Below are positions 17,526 to 25,520 of a stretch of DNA of 61,142 bases, piece after piece. The notes under the pieces were generated by a model. It worked only from the letters and a program-made list of their open reading frames with translations, made no database searches and had not been told where the DNA came from. The DNA is from Betaproteobacteria bacterium (GTDB lineage Bacteria > Pseudomonadota > Gammaproteobacteria > Burkholderiales > Burkholderiaceae_C), in assembly GCA_013289985.1 (NCBI GenBank), contig JABCYW010000021.1:1-61142 (forward strand). Reading direction: 5' to 3'. The translations under genes and the position numbers were made by a program. How positions within the stretch are numbered: position 1 is the stretch's first letter; the number at the start of each line of letters is the position of its first letter.

Positions 17526-17617
17526 TCGAAATCCTTCGCGGATCGTTCATCTCTGAGCGGCTTCATGATGCTTCGGGGCCGCCGATTGCTCAAGCGCGAC
17601 ACCATGGAGCGCTACTT

Positions 17618-18073
17618 GTGACCCCAGGATCTGAAGGATCGCCCGAGTTGCGCGTCCTGATTGTTGACGACGACATCGATGCGGCCACATCACTCGGCTA
17701 CTTGCTGCAGCTGGTCGGCTGCAAGACCGCCTTCGCTTTTGGCGGGGACGACGCCGTCCAGGTCTCCCAACTCTTTCAGCCGGCACTCGTCTTCCTGGAC
17801 TTCGACATGCCCGGCGATGACGGGTGCGCAGTGCTTCTGAAACTGCGTGAGCTATCCGGACAGGTGTCCCGCGCATTCATTGTTTGCCTGACCGGCCAGA
17901 GTGACCCTGAAAGACGACAGGCCTGCATCGACATCGGCTTTGACCGATTTGAATGCAAGCCGCTCGATCTTCTCAAGATGAAGACCATTCTTGATGAGGC
18001 GCGAGTTCGAGTCGCTGCCGTACCTGCGACCGGTGTGCCCGCTGACCTTGCCCCCGATCCGGCCATCGGTTGA
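17618..18073 (+). CDS. Single-domain response regulator (receiver)
   Basis: A 151-residue CheY-like receiver: acidic pocket LIVDDDID, phospho-acceptor Asp in LVFLDFDMPGDDG, Thr in IVCLTGQS and Lys in ECKPLDL are all in place. There is no output domain. It starts at GTG 17618, 92 bp after the GGDEF-kinase gene, and is its most likely phosphorylation partner. The C-terminal tail (AAVPATGVPADLAPDPAIG) is probably disordered. It may work by protein contact, perhaps with the KaiC-like ATPase (inference). Confidence 0.8.
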   Translation: MTPGSEGSPELRVLIVDDDIDAATSLGYLLQLVGCKTAFAFGGDDAVQVSQLFQPALVFLDFDMPGDDGCAVLLKLRELSGQVSRAFIVCLTGQSDPERRQACIDIGFDRFECKPLDLLKMKTILDEARVRVAAVPATGVPADLAPDPAIG

Positions 18074-18183
18074 TTGACTCGGCTCATCGATGGGTTGGAT
18101 GCTTTACTTGAAGAAGCGGCGTTCGGGCGCGGCACGTGCCACACCTGAATCACGTAGAGGCCTGACGACCTCAGGAGAAGATC

Positions 18184-18393
18184 ATGAACATCGCAACCAA
18201 CCTGAGGGCCATCGAGCACTACGAACTGCGCTATCGCTCGCTATTCACCGCAGGCCATGCGCTTGCATTCCCATGCAACGTTCGAGGTGAGGTGCCAATC
18301 GATGACCTGAGCGCGCGCGCCCTCAACAACTACCTCTACGCCCGCGCAGTCGTTGGTCTCGAGTATGCCGTCCCCTCGGTACAGCCTGTCTAG
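18184..18393 (+). CDS. Small conserved protein, 69 residues
   Basis: A short basic-acidic protein (TNLRAIEHYELRYRSLFTAGHALAFPCN...LSARALNNYLYARAVVGLEYAVPSV) with a strong ribosome-binding site (AGGAG at about 18173) before ATG 18184. Similar small proteins with a YRSLF...G...LAFPC...LS..A..NYLYARAVVG pattern occur singly in Burkholderiales genomes. No signal peptide. Function unknown; it lies within the signalling and stress region between the receiver and a GNAT gene. Confidence 0.6.
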   Translation: MNIATNLRAIEHYELRYRSLFTAGHALAFPCNVRGEVPIDDLSARALNNYLYARAVVGLEYAVPSVQPV

Positions 18394-18450
18394 GGCCTGT
18401 TCACACCATGTCGCTGCTGGATGATGTCAGCGATCACGAAAGGCGAATCC

Positions 18451-19023
18451 ATGCGCAGCGAGCCGACGCAATCCACGCTTCAAACGGCGGACCTCCCAGC
18501 CGGCCCGATCGGACCTTCCTGGGATGAACACCTGCTCGATGGCACCCAGGTGACAATCCGGGGCCTCCTTTCACAAGATGTCGAACTGGAAAGACAGTTC
18601 ATCGAAGCCCTTTCGCCGAGTTCGCGCCGCTTCCGATTTCTCGAAACGATGAATTCGCCAAGCGACGCACTCCTTGCTCGACTCACCGACCTCGATCCAT
18701 TGACCGACGTAGCCTATTTGGCGACGATCGGCAGCGGAACCGAGCAACGCGAGATCGGCGTCGCGAGGTTCAGCGCGCTCGTCGGAGGGCAGGACTGCGA
18801 GTTCGCGGTTGCTGTCTCGGACGAGTGGCAAATGAAAGGCTTGGGAAGCGCGTTGATGTCACATCTTGTCGACGCAGCGCGAGCTCGGGGCATCCATGCA
18901 ATGCACTCCTCCGACTCGGCCGACAACGACTCGATGCGGCAATTTGCCGCCCACCTGAGCTTTCAAAGTTCACGCGACCCGAACGACGCCAAGCTTGTGT
19001 TGTACAGCGTCGACCTCGACTAG
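18451..19023 (+). CDS. GNAT-family N-acetyltransferase
   Basis: A 190-residue protein (200 if ATG 18421 is used) with the GNAT fold: TIRGLLSQDVELERQFIEALSPSSRRFRF at the start, IGVARFSALVGGQDCEFAVAVSDEWQMKGLGSALMSHLVDAARARG containing the acetyl-CoA loop (Q/K-G-L-G-S-A) and a final HLSFQSS region. This arrangement resembles the acetyltransferase modules of protein lysine acetylases and stress-linked GNAT proteins next to Usp and CBS proteins. Substrate unknown. VIT-family gene follows in the same direction. Confidence 0.75.
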   Translation: MRSEPTQSTLQTADLPAGPIGPSWDEHLLDGTQVTIRGLLSQDVELERQFIEALSPSSRRFRFLETMNSPSDALLARLTDLDPLTDVAYLATIGSGTEQREIGVARFSALVGGQDCEFAVAVSDEWQMKGLGSALMSHLVDAARARGIHAMHSSDSADNDSMRQFAAHLSFQSSRDPNDAKLVLYSVDLD

Positions 19024-19089
19024 ATCGACTGTGCCGGGTCAATGGATTTGGAGCCGATAGCGGAGTCTTCGATCTCGATGCGAGGCACG

Positions 19090-19788
19090 ATGCAGCAGCA
19101 CAAGAAGGAAAAGCACAGGATCAAGAACGTCAACTGGCTTCGGGCCGCCGTTCTTGGCGCGAACGACGGCATCGTGTCGACGGCGAGTCTCGTGCTCGGT
19201 GTGGTCGCGACGCATCCCAGCCACTCGAGCGTCGTGCTGACGGCCGTGGCCGGCCTGGTCGGAGGCTCGATGTCGATGGCCACGGGCGAGTACGTTTCGG
19301 TGTCGTCCCAGTCCGATACCGAGCAGGCCGCGATCGACGAGGAGCGGCGCGAGCTGAAAGAAGACGACAAGGGCGAGCATCGCGAATTGGCCGCCATCTA
19401 TGTTCGCCGTGGTCTTGACCTGGTGCTTGCGAGACAGGTGGCAGATCAACTCATGGCGCGGGACGCCTTGGACGCGCACGCGCACGATGAGCTGGGCATC
19501 TCGGACATATCGGTGGCGAAGCCGCTGCAAGCCGCCATGGCGTCGGCGTGCAGCTTCGCCGCGGGCGCTGCGCTTCCCTTGGTCATGGTCGCCATCACGC
19601 CTGTTCGCCTGATGGCCCCGAGCGTGGCGAGTGCCGCATTGTTGGCGCTCGGGGTGTTGGGCGGCCTGGCAGCCAGTACCGGCGGTGCCAGGCTTCTCCC
19701 CGGCATCTTGCGCGTGACATTCTGGAGCGCGCTTGCAATGGCCGTGACCTTTGCCATCGGCTCGATGGTCGCAACATTGACGAGCTGA
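19090..19788 (+). CDS. VIT1/CCC1-family iron/manganese transporter
   Basis: A 232-residue membrane protein of the vacuolar iron transporter family. NWLRAAVLGANDGIVSTASLVLGV is the first transmembrane segment with the family motif; VGGSMSMATGEYVSVSSQSDTEQAAIDEERREL follows as the second segment and acidic cytoplasmic metal-binding helix; three further hydrophobic segments end the protein. Family members export or sequester Fe or Mn, often as a detoxification step. The ATG at 19090 has a GAGG ribosome-binding site; in-frame ATGs at 19042 and 19078 would add 16 or 4 residues. It is convergent with the HiPIP/cytochrome cassette, which is suggestive for iron metabolism. Confidence 0.85.
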   Translation: MQQHKKEKHRIKNVNWLRAAVLGANDGIVSTASLVLGVVATHPSHSSVVLTAVAGLVGGSMSMATGEYVSVSSQSDTEQAAIDEERRELKEDDKGEHRELAAIYVRRGLDLVLARQVADQLMARDALDAHAHDELGISDISVAKPLQAAMASACSFAAGAALPLVMVAITPVRLMAPSVASAALLALGVLGGLAASTGGARLLPGILRVTFWSALAMAVTFAIGSMVATLTS

Positions 19789-19809
19789 AGCAGCCCGAGC
19801 CTGGTGGAA

Positions 19810-20121
19810 TCAGGCCTTCTTCACGTACGCGCTGCACCAGCCTTTGGCAGCGACCTGCTTGCCGGCAAAGAGGGTGCAGCCTCCGGAGGCGGCCCCTGGC
19901 GCCCCTTGATACAGCTGACAGCCCGAGCACACTTGCCCGGCCGCGAACTTGGTGAACTTCACCTTGTCGGCATTGCCGGCATCGTTGACGTAGCCGAGGG
20001 CCGCGGCCTGCGGGTCCTTCGGATCGACCATGGGCATGTCGGCCCCACGGGCGCTCTGCGCGAAGAGTACGAAGGATCCGGCCAGCGGGAGGGTCTTGAT
20101 GAACGAACGACGTGATGTCAT
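19810..20121 (-). CDS. High-potential iron-sulfur protein (HiPIP), Tat-exported
   Basis: A 103-residue periplasmic electron carrier. The N-terminus SRRSFIKTLPLAG is a twin-arginine signal; the mature part has four cysteines (65, 68, 82, 96) in the C-X2-C-X13-C-X13-C pattern that binds the [4Fe-4S] cluster of HiPIPs, with the typical AAALGYVNDA opening. HiPIPs carry electrons between periplasmic donors and oxidases or photosynthetic reaction centres; in acidophilic iron oxidisers a HiPIP (Iro) has been placed in Fe(II) oxidation. It is the last gene of a cassette with a diheme cytochrome and a cytochrome-porin. Confidence 0.9.
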   Translation of the reverse strand: MTSRRSFIKTLPLAGSFVLFAQSARGADMPMVDPKDPQAAALGYVNDAGNADKVKFTKFAAGQVCSGCQLYQGAPGAASGGCTLFAGKQVAAKGWCSAYVKKA

Positions 20122-20260
20122 GGGATGTGCTCGCGTAGTGGGTAGTTCTGCCAGGGATCAAAGAAGCTTGCGGAAAGGCACTTGGCGTTCCAGGGGGCGC
20201 CGATGGGCGCGAGCGTCTCGATGCGAATCAATCGGGCTGCATCCGACTCCTGCGATGCGA

Positions 20261-20896
20261 TCACATGCTCTGCACGAAGGACGCGGCGTTCGCCATGTCT
20301 TCCGCAGTCAGACCATGCGCCACCGCCTTCATGGCGGGGCCATCGGGCCGACCCTCGGTGCGCTGGAACACGCGCAATTGCTTGACCACGTAGTCGCTGT
20401 GTTGCCCCGCCAGCCTCGGAAACGCGGCCAATCCCTGCCCGTGGTCGCCATGGCAACTGCTGCAGGCGGGAATTCCGCGCGTCGGAGCGCCGGTCGTGAA
20501 GAGCGCATGCCCTGCGTCGATGCGCGCCGGGTCGCCTTCAGGTGTCTGATGTGCGGGCACTTGTTTGGCGTAGTACGCGGCGAGATCCTTGATCTGCGTG
20601 TCGGTCAGGCGGCGCGCAATGCCCCACATGTATTCGAACCCGGCCGGATCCTCGCGCGAATGACTCCGGAACTCGGTCAGCTGCGCTACGACGTAGCCTT
20701 CGGTCTGGCCCGCGAGGTTGGGGAAGTTGGGCGACGTCGCCACGCCCGTCACGCCGTGGCACATCGAGCAGGCTTGCTGTGCCAGCACCGGACCGGGGAT
20801 GGCAGGATTGCCGAGATCGCGCGAGCGTTCCGGGTTCGCGCAGCCAACAGTCAGCCAAGCGGCTGCGCCGATGAGGGCCAAGGTCAGGATCTTCAT
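20261..20896 (-). CDS. Diheme cytochrome c lipoprotein (cytochrome c4-like)
   Basis: A 211-residue protein with two CXXCH hemes (CSMCH at 43-47, CSSCH at 145-149) in two similar cytochrome c domains, each ending with a Met-bearing helix (for example EYMWGIARRLTDTQIKDLAAYYA and PAMKAVAHGLTAEDMANAASFV). That is the cytochrome c4 layout. The signal peptide ends in LTVGC, a lipobox with Cys19, so it is probably a lipid-anchored periplasmic carrier. It lies 40 bp downstream of the cytochrome-porin gene and 139 bp upstream of the HiPIP gene, all on the minus strand. In this context it would accept electrons from the outer-membrane protein. Confidence 0.85.
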   Translation of the reverse strand: MKILTLALIGAAAWLTVGCANPERSRDLGNPAIPGPVLAQQACSMCHGVTGVATSPNFPNLAGQTEGYVVAQLTEFRSHSREDPAGFEYMWGIARRLTDTQIKDLAAYYAKQVPAHQTPEGDPARIDAGHALFTTGAPTRGIPACSSCHGDHGQGLAAFPRLAGQHSDYVVKQLRVFQRTEGRPDGPAMKAVAHGLTAEDMANAASFVQSM

Positions 20897-20936
20897 GGGA
20901 CGCTCCGGCAATGAGGAAACGGTTCGCTGTACATGC

Positions 20937-22418
20937 TCAGTAGGCCGTCCAGGCATACAGGAACAGCGAGTTGTTGTCCCCCGCGTTGCGACCGAACCCG
21001 TCGTAGTTGTCGCGCGCCCCGTTGAACTTCTCGTAGACCGTGTATTGCAGGCCCACACGCAGGTTCTGGATCGGCATCCAGAAAGTCTCGTACGTCATGC
21101 CGCGTGTCGCGGGGTTGCCCGTCAGGCTTCCGTTGACCCGAGTCGACGGTGCGTTGGCAGCCGGACTCGACGTGATCTTCAGCGTCGCCGGATCGTAGCC
21201 AGAGGTCTGGTTGGCGGTGTTGGTCGAACCGGTCAAGTCGAAAAGCGAAAAGCTGCCGCCATAGCGGGCTTGGTAGACGTATGAGAATTTTGCGCGCACC
21301 AGGTTCGTCTTGTCCGCACTCGACGTCAGCGGCAGCGCGTTGCCCTGTGAATCGACGAACGCAACAGGTTGGTTCGCCTGGCCGACAGGATAGACATGCT
21401 GGTTGTGCGTGACAACGAGCTGGGCAGTCAATGTGTGGGGATCGAGGAGGTACTGATACTGCGCGTCGACGATCTCGTCGCGGAAGCGATGAACCGTCGA
21501 CGGGTCAGAGGTGTCCAGCGGGTCGTCATAGATGCGCGCCGTCATGTGGGTCGCCCCGACCATCAGGCTGCTTGCTCCCCAGTTCTGGCTGAGTGCGATG
21601 CGCACGTACGGGTTGTTGCCGCGCAGCTTTGTGACGTCGGCATCCTTGAGCCCGGCCTTCATGAACGAGAACAGGCCTTTGGCCGTGCGGTAGTCGCCAG
21701 CTTCGACATAGACCAATTGATTCACGAATGCATACGCATTCACCCCGGCCACGTTGCCCCCCGCCGACAGGCCCGGGTATGGCGACGCCCCGTCGATGAA
21801 CTGGCTGCTCGTGGGGCTCGGAACAGGCACGTACTGCATCCAGGCCGCCGCGGTGTTCCAGGGGTCAGTCACCGAGGGGTTGTCGTTCACGCTGACGCCG
21901 AAGATGACGTCATGGCTCTCGCCGATGAAGCGGTCTGCGTAGCGGATATCCATGTTGTCCGCGCCGAACTGCCCCTTGAACTTTCCGGAGTCCGTGGTGA
22001 TCGCATAGGGGTCCCACGTGAACTGTGTAAATGCACCGATGTTGTCGGTGATCTTGCCGCCCAGGAAGAGGCTTGCCGTGGCAAAGATCGGCTTGTCGTT
22101 CTTCTGGAAGTCCGCCGCCGGATCGTCGCTCTTCGAGGTGTTCGCCACCTTGGACACACTGCCGAGGGCCATCAGAGAAACTGAGACGGTGCGAACACCG
22201 AGCGTGTAGCCCGTCATCTTGAACAATCGCCCGTAGTTGGTGAGCTCTGGGAACTGTCCGCCTGCATGGCATGCGAGGCAGTTCTGGCCTGTCTGGCGAT
22301 TGAAAAGCGGGATCGCCGACGCAGAAGTTGGCATCAGGGCGAAGATCAGCGGCGCCATCGCCATCGCGACAGCAAGCCGACCACGCAGGCCGTGACGCTC
22401 GGCATCAAGAAGTTTCAT
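20937..22418 (-). CDS. Outer-membrane cytochrome-porin fusion (Cyc2-like)
   Basis: A 493-residue protein with a signal peptide (ends about residue 35, ASA), one heme c motif close to the mature N-terminus (NCLACH, residues 46-51) followed by FPELTNYGRLFKMTGYTLG, and then about 420 residues of alternating beta-strand pattern ending in LFLYAWTAY, typical of an outer-membrane barrel. A single N-terminal heme joined to a porin is the design of Cyc2, the outer-membrane Fe(II) oxidase of iron-oxidising bacteria, although related proteins of unknown role also exist. The cytochrome c4-like and HiPIP genes follow on the same strand, giving a possible path from the cell surface through the periplasm. 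Fe(II) oxidation is inference. Confidence 0.75.
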   Translation of the reverse strand: MKLLDAERHGLRGRLAVAMAMAPLIFALMPTSASAIPLFNRQTGQNCLACHAGGQFPELTNYGRLFKMTGYTLGVRTVSVSLMALGSVSKVANTSKSDDPAADFQKNDKPIFATASLFLGGKITDNIGAFTQFTWDPYAITTDSGKFKGQFGADNMDIRYADRFIGESHDVIFGVSVNDNPSVTDPWNTAAAWMQYVPVPSPTSSQFIDGASPYPGLSAGGNVAGVNAYAFVNQLVYVEAGDYRTAKGLFSFMKAGLKDADVTKLRGNNPYVRIALSQNWGASSLMVGATHMTARIYDDPLDTSDPSTVHRFRDEIVDAQYQYLLDPHTLTAQLVVTHNQHVYPVGQANQPVAFVDSQGNALPLTSSADKTNLVRAKFSYVYQARYGGSFSLFDLTGSTNTANQTSGYDPATLKITSSPAANAPSTRVNGSLTGNPATRGMTYETFWMPIQNLRVGLQYTVYEKFNGARDNYDGFGRNAGDNNSLFLYAWTAY

Positions 22419-22579
22419 TTGATTGCTCGCTTGGAATCGTTGTCAGGTCCGCGTTCTTTCCTCGTAGTAACTCGTCTGCGAGTGGCTAAGCACGGAGAGT
22501 TCCGAGGAATGACTTCCAGTTCGGAGCCCAGAAGGCCGAGGCCGACCCGACGACGCTAGACCCGCCCGCTCGCCTTGTC

Positions 22580-22595
22580 TGTTCGATGCCGAACA
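22580..22595. promoter_or_regulatory. 16-bp dyad TGTTCG-ATGC-CGAACA
   Basis: Perfect 6-bp inverted repeat with a 4-bp spacer, 162 bp upstream of the cytochrome-porin start. It shares the pattern TGTKCG-N4-CGMACA with 22686-22701 and 26322-26337. The outer TGT...ACA spacing matches Crp/Fnr-superfamily operators. Confidence 0.6.
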
Positions 22596-22685
22596 AAGTG
22601 GGTAGCCGTGCTCGCGGGTCGAATGCATTTGCCAGATCAACCGGGAACACGGCCGCTCGCGAGCTGGGCATGTTGCGGTCGGCTC

Positions 22686-22701
22686 TGTGCGACACCGAAC
22701 A
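22686..22701. promoter_or_regulatory. 16-bp dyad TGTGCG-ACAC-CGAACA
   Basis: Second copy of the dyad (one mismatch between arms) in the same divergent region, 100 bp before the kinase start codon. Its left arm equals that of the 26322 site and its right arm that of the 22580 site. Confidence 0.55.
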
Positions 22702-22800
22702 GACGGGGCGGCCAAGAGGAGCTAGCTTGCTTTGGCCCATCTGTGAGTCTTGCGCCGCCGTCGTTCGAAGAGCAGGCGGCGAACTGATCGAGGACTTCAA

Positions 22801-23931
22801 ATGATGATGCATGCGTTTCTGAGCAACAACCGCGGCGAGCTGATCGGAAGATGCAAGGTGAAGGTTGCGGCAAGACCCAAGAGAGCCGCGAGCGAGATTC
22901 AGCTTTCGAACGGCATTCCAATGTTCTTGGACCAGCTGATTCGAACTTTGCCGGCAGAAGATGCTGGTGAACACGAGGAGAGCATCGGAATTTCTGGAGC
23001 CTCGGGTGGCGCTGGTTTGGCACTCTCCGAGATGGGCGTCAGTGCCGCTGCGCACGGCGCCAGTCTCCTTGGGTTGGGATATGCGGTCGACCAGGTCGTT
23101 CACGACTATGGAGATCTGTGCCAGGCCATCACGGACTTGGCGTTCGAACGCGACGCCCCCTTTTCCGTCGACGAGTTCCGCACGTTGAATCGCTGTCTCG
23201 ACAACGCCATCGCGGACGCGGTACTGGAGTTCACTGCCCAACGCGACGTACGGGTATTGGCAGTCCACACGAACGAAGCCAAAGAGCGCGTCGGCTTTCT
23301 GGTGCACGAGCTCCGGAACGCGCTTTCGACAGCACGCGTGGCAGTGAGCGCGCTGGAGTTCGGAAACTTGAACGTGGCCGGAGCGACTGGCGCGGTGTTG
23401 AAGCGGAGCCTTGCATCGTTGGGCGTCCTCATCGGCCGCGCAGTGGACGAGGTACGCCATGGGACGGTGTCCGAACGGCAGGTCTTTGCCATCGCGTCGT
23501 TCATCGAGGATGCCGAGAGCGCTGCACGCCTCGAAGCGGACGCCGCCGGTTGCGAGCTCCTGGTACGTCCCGTACTTCAGGACATGTCCGTCCGCGGCAA
23601 TCGACCCATGCTGCATGCGGCGCTGGCCAACCTTCTTCAGAACGCCTTCAAATTCACACACGCTCACACGAAGATCACGCTTCTGGCTTTCGCACTCGAC
23701 GGCAAGGCGCTCATCGAAGTGCACGACCATTGCGGCGGACTGCCACACGGAACGGTCGAGGGGATGTTTACGCCATTTACCCAGCGCAGTGCTGACAAGA
23801 CAGGGCTGGGTCTCGGCCTGGCCGTCGCGCGACACAGTGTCGAGGCGGATTTCGGTACGCTGTCCGTTCGAGATGTGCCTGGGACAGGTTGCGTGTTCAC
23901 GATCGCCCTCCCGTTGCACCTGACCCTCTGA
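22801..23931 (+). CDS. Soluble sensor histidine kinase with RsbRD-like N-terminal domain
   Basis: A 376-residue protein without membrane segments. Residues 1-150 (HAFLSNNRGELIGRCKVKVA...YAVDQVVHDYGDLCQAITDLA) resemble the helical N-terminal domain of RsbR/RsbU-type stress regulators. The HisKA region has VGFLVHELRNALSTARVAVSAL with the phospho-His, and the HATPase domain has NLLQNAFKFTHAH, IEVHDHCGGLP and TGLGLGLAVARHSVEAD. The catalytic N-box is intact. ATG 22801 starts an ATGATGATG run. The gene is divergent from the cytochrome-porin and shares its putative operators, so it may be regulated with it. No cognate receiver is adjacent. Confidence 0.8.
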   Translation: MMMHAFLSNNRGELIGRCKVKVAARPKRAASEIQLSNGIPMFLDQLIRTLPAEDAGEHEESIGISGASGGAGLALSEMGVSAAAHGASLLGLGYAVDQVVHDYGDLCQAITDLAFERDAPFSVDEFRTLNRCLDNAIADAVLEFTAQRDVRVLAVHTNEAKERVGFLVHELRNALSTARVAVSALEFGNLNVAGATGAVLKRSLASLGVLIGRAVDEVRHGTVSERQVFAIASFIEDAESAARLEADAAGCELLVRPVLQDMSVRGNRPMLHAALANLLQNAFKFTHAHTKITLLAFALDGKALIEVHDHCGGLPHGTVEGMFTPFTQRSADKTGLGLGLAVARHSVEADFGTLSVRDVPGTGCVFTIALPLHLTL

Positions 23932-24063
23932 AAGCCCTCATGACCGGCTGTCGATGCGCGCTGGCGCACAGACCCCGCGCCTCGACGCGCCCATGCTGAA
24001 GGGCGCCGCGTGGCGTGTTTCAAACGCACAGGCTCTTCTTCCAATCAATTTCGAAGGATTCAC

Positions 24064-24636
24064 ATGACCAACATCAAGACTCTCGCCGCGATTGGCTGCG
24101 CCGTTCTCCTTGGAGCAGGCTGCACGACGACGCCCAACACCGTCACCGAGGGCTCCATGGATGCAAAGCGTGTCGGCCTCGATGCCAACGTGCAGAGCGC
24201 CCTGAAGGGTCTGGCGACCCAGGTTCCGGGCTCGCGCGACCTGGTTCGCCAGGCCCGAGGAATCCTCGTCTTTCCGGAGGTCATCTCGGGAGGACTCGTG
24301 ATCGGGGCCTCTCACGGCCGCGGCGCGCTGGTCGCCGACGGCGTCACGAATGGCTACTACAACTCGACCGCCATCTCGGTAGGCTTGCTCGCTGGCGCGG
24401 AATCGAAAGCTGTCTACGTCCTGTTCATGACGCAGGATGCTCTCGACAAGTTCAAGGCGAGCAAGGGCTGGACGGCCGGCGTCGACGCGGCGGTCACGCT
24501 GCTCAAGGTAGGCGCAGATGGCACGGTCGACACGCAGACGGTGCAAGCCGCCATCGTGGGATTCGCGCTGACCAACGGCGGACTCATGGCGAACCTCAGC
24601 ATTGAAGGATCGAAGTTCTCCAAGGTCGAGTACTGA
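24064..24636 (+). CDS. YSC84/SYLF-domain lipoprotein
   Basis: A 190-residue exported lipoprotein: signal peptide with lipobox LLGAGC (Cys20), then a SYLF/Ysc84 domain (ARGILVFPEVISGGLVIGASHGRGALV...GYYNSTAISVGLLAGAESKAVYVLFMTQDALDKF...AAIVGFALTNGGLMANLSIEGSKFSKVE). SYLF proteins bind membranes or phosphoinositide-like lipids; bacterial copies are periplasmic lipoproteins of unknown role, often stress-induced. ATG 24064 has a modest ribosome-binding site (AAGGA). A degenerate dyad-like stretch (TGTTTC-AAA-CGCACA, about 24018-24032) lies upstream. It is convergent with the first Crp/Fnr gene. Confidence 0.8.
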   Translation: MTNIKTLAAIGCAVLLGAGCTTTPNTVTEGSMDAKRVGLDANVQSALKGLATQVPGSRDLVRQARGILVFPEVISGGLVIGASHGRGALVADGVTNGYYNSTAISVGLLAGAESKAVYVLFMTQDALDKFKASKGWTAGVDAAVTLLKVGADGTVDTQTVQAAIVGFALTNGGLMANLSIEGSKFSKVEY

Positions 24637-24653
24637 TCGGTAGCCAGCGAACG

Positions 24654-25385
24654 TCAGGCGGGTTGCGCGTCGGGCTCCGGCAGTGCGAACTGCGCGGTGT
24701 AGGCCGCCAGGTCGCTGGCGTAGCAACTGCACGCGGCGAGTTCGAGTCCGGCACGATCGACGATCGTCATGACGCCGCGTTCGTAGGAAATGAGGTGCCT
24801 TCGCTGCAATCCACCAGCGGCCACCGTCACGCCCACCCTCCGAACGCCCAGCATGTACGCCAGGAACTCCTGGGTCAGCTTGAAGACGTCGGAAAGCGCC
24901 CTGTCCTGGCTCATCAACAGCCAGCGCGCGAGCCGTTGCTCGATCAAGTGGAAGCGCAGGCAGGCAGCGGCGCGAGCATGCTGAGACAGCAGCACGTAGA
25001 CGTATCGGTCGAGCGTAGAACGAAGGGTGGGAGTGCTCGCCAGTTCACGCATGAATGCCGTCGCTTCGATCCGCAGCGCCTGCCCCTCTCCTTGCACGAG
25101 CGACTTGAGGGGCTCGCTCGACACGCCGAGGGCGAGCTGGATTCCCAGCATCCCCTCGCGGCCGACCATGCCCACTTCGATGGCATGGTCGCTGTCGGCC
25201 AGTGCCAGGAGCGATACGAAGCCGTCGATCGGAAAGTGCACATGCGTCGTGGGAGCCCCTGCTTCGCCGAGGATGCGGGACAGCGGAAGGTCGACGATTT
25301 CGCCGATCGAGCCGAGACGGACGCGCGCTGCCTCGGGCAACCGCGCGAGCAACTGGTTGGATGAGTGGTGCACAGGGGACTCCAT
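24654..25385 (-). CDS. Crp/Fnr-family transcriptional regulator (paralogue 1)
   Basis: A 243-residue regulator with a cyclic-nucleotide-binding-like jelly roll (LPLSRILGEAGAPTTHVHFPIDGFVSLLALADSDHAIEVGMVGREGMLG) and a C-terminal winged helix (LTQEFLAYMLGVRRVGVTVAAGGLQRRHLISYERG). It lacks the Fnr N-terminal cysteine cluster and the canonical cAMP pocket. This short type is common in Burkholderiales beside stress genes and its ligand is usually unknown. ATG 25385 was chosen over a start 72 bp upstream. The second Crp/Fnr gene lies 135 bp upstream in the same direction. Confidence 0.85.
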   Translation of the reverse strand: MESPVHHSSNQLLARLPEAARVRLGSIGEIVDLPLSRILGEAGAPTTHVHFPIDGFVSLLALADSDHAIEVGMVGREGMLGIQLALGVSSEPLKSLVQGEGQALRIEATAFMRELASTPTLRSTLDRYVYVLLSQHARAAACLRFHLIEQRLARWLLMSQDRALSDVFKLTQEFLAYMLGVRRVGVTVAAGGLQRRHLISYERGVMTIVDRAGLELAACSCYASDLAAYTAQFALPEPDAQPA

Positions 25386-25520
25386 GGTGCCGCGCCCCTC
25401 GACTGATGCGAGCGATGGAACGCGCCGGTCGACTCCCTGCATCGACCGCACCCGCACGTCAGTCTCTCACGGCGTGCATCCACTGACCGTGCCCCAGCGC
25501 ACAAAGCGTGCGGCCAGCGT

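Larger units (their letters stand above)
22419..22800. promoter_or_regulatory. Divergent control region, cytochrome-porin versus sensor kinase
   Basis: 382 bp without a convincing gene lie between the divergent start codons. Two 16-bp dyads (22580-22595 and 22686-22701, listed separately) lie in it, 106 bp apart, which is about ten helical turns. No clear sigma-70 promoter pair was identified. A larger minus-strand ORF that crosses the region is the antisense shadow of the kinase. Confidence 0.6.

Noticed and set aside
22486-23919. A 477-codon minus-strand ORF across the kinase
   Set aside because: Antisense to the histidine kinase, whose plus-strand motifs are unambiguous.
25498-25512. CGCAC-AAAGC-GTGCG inverted repeat between the two Crp/Fnr genes
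   Set aside because: Arms are short, spacing differs from the 16-bp dyad, and only one half resembles it; not enough to call an operator.
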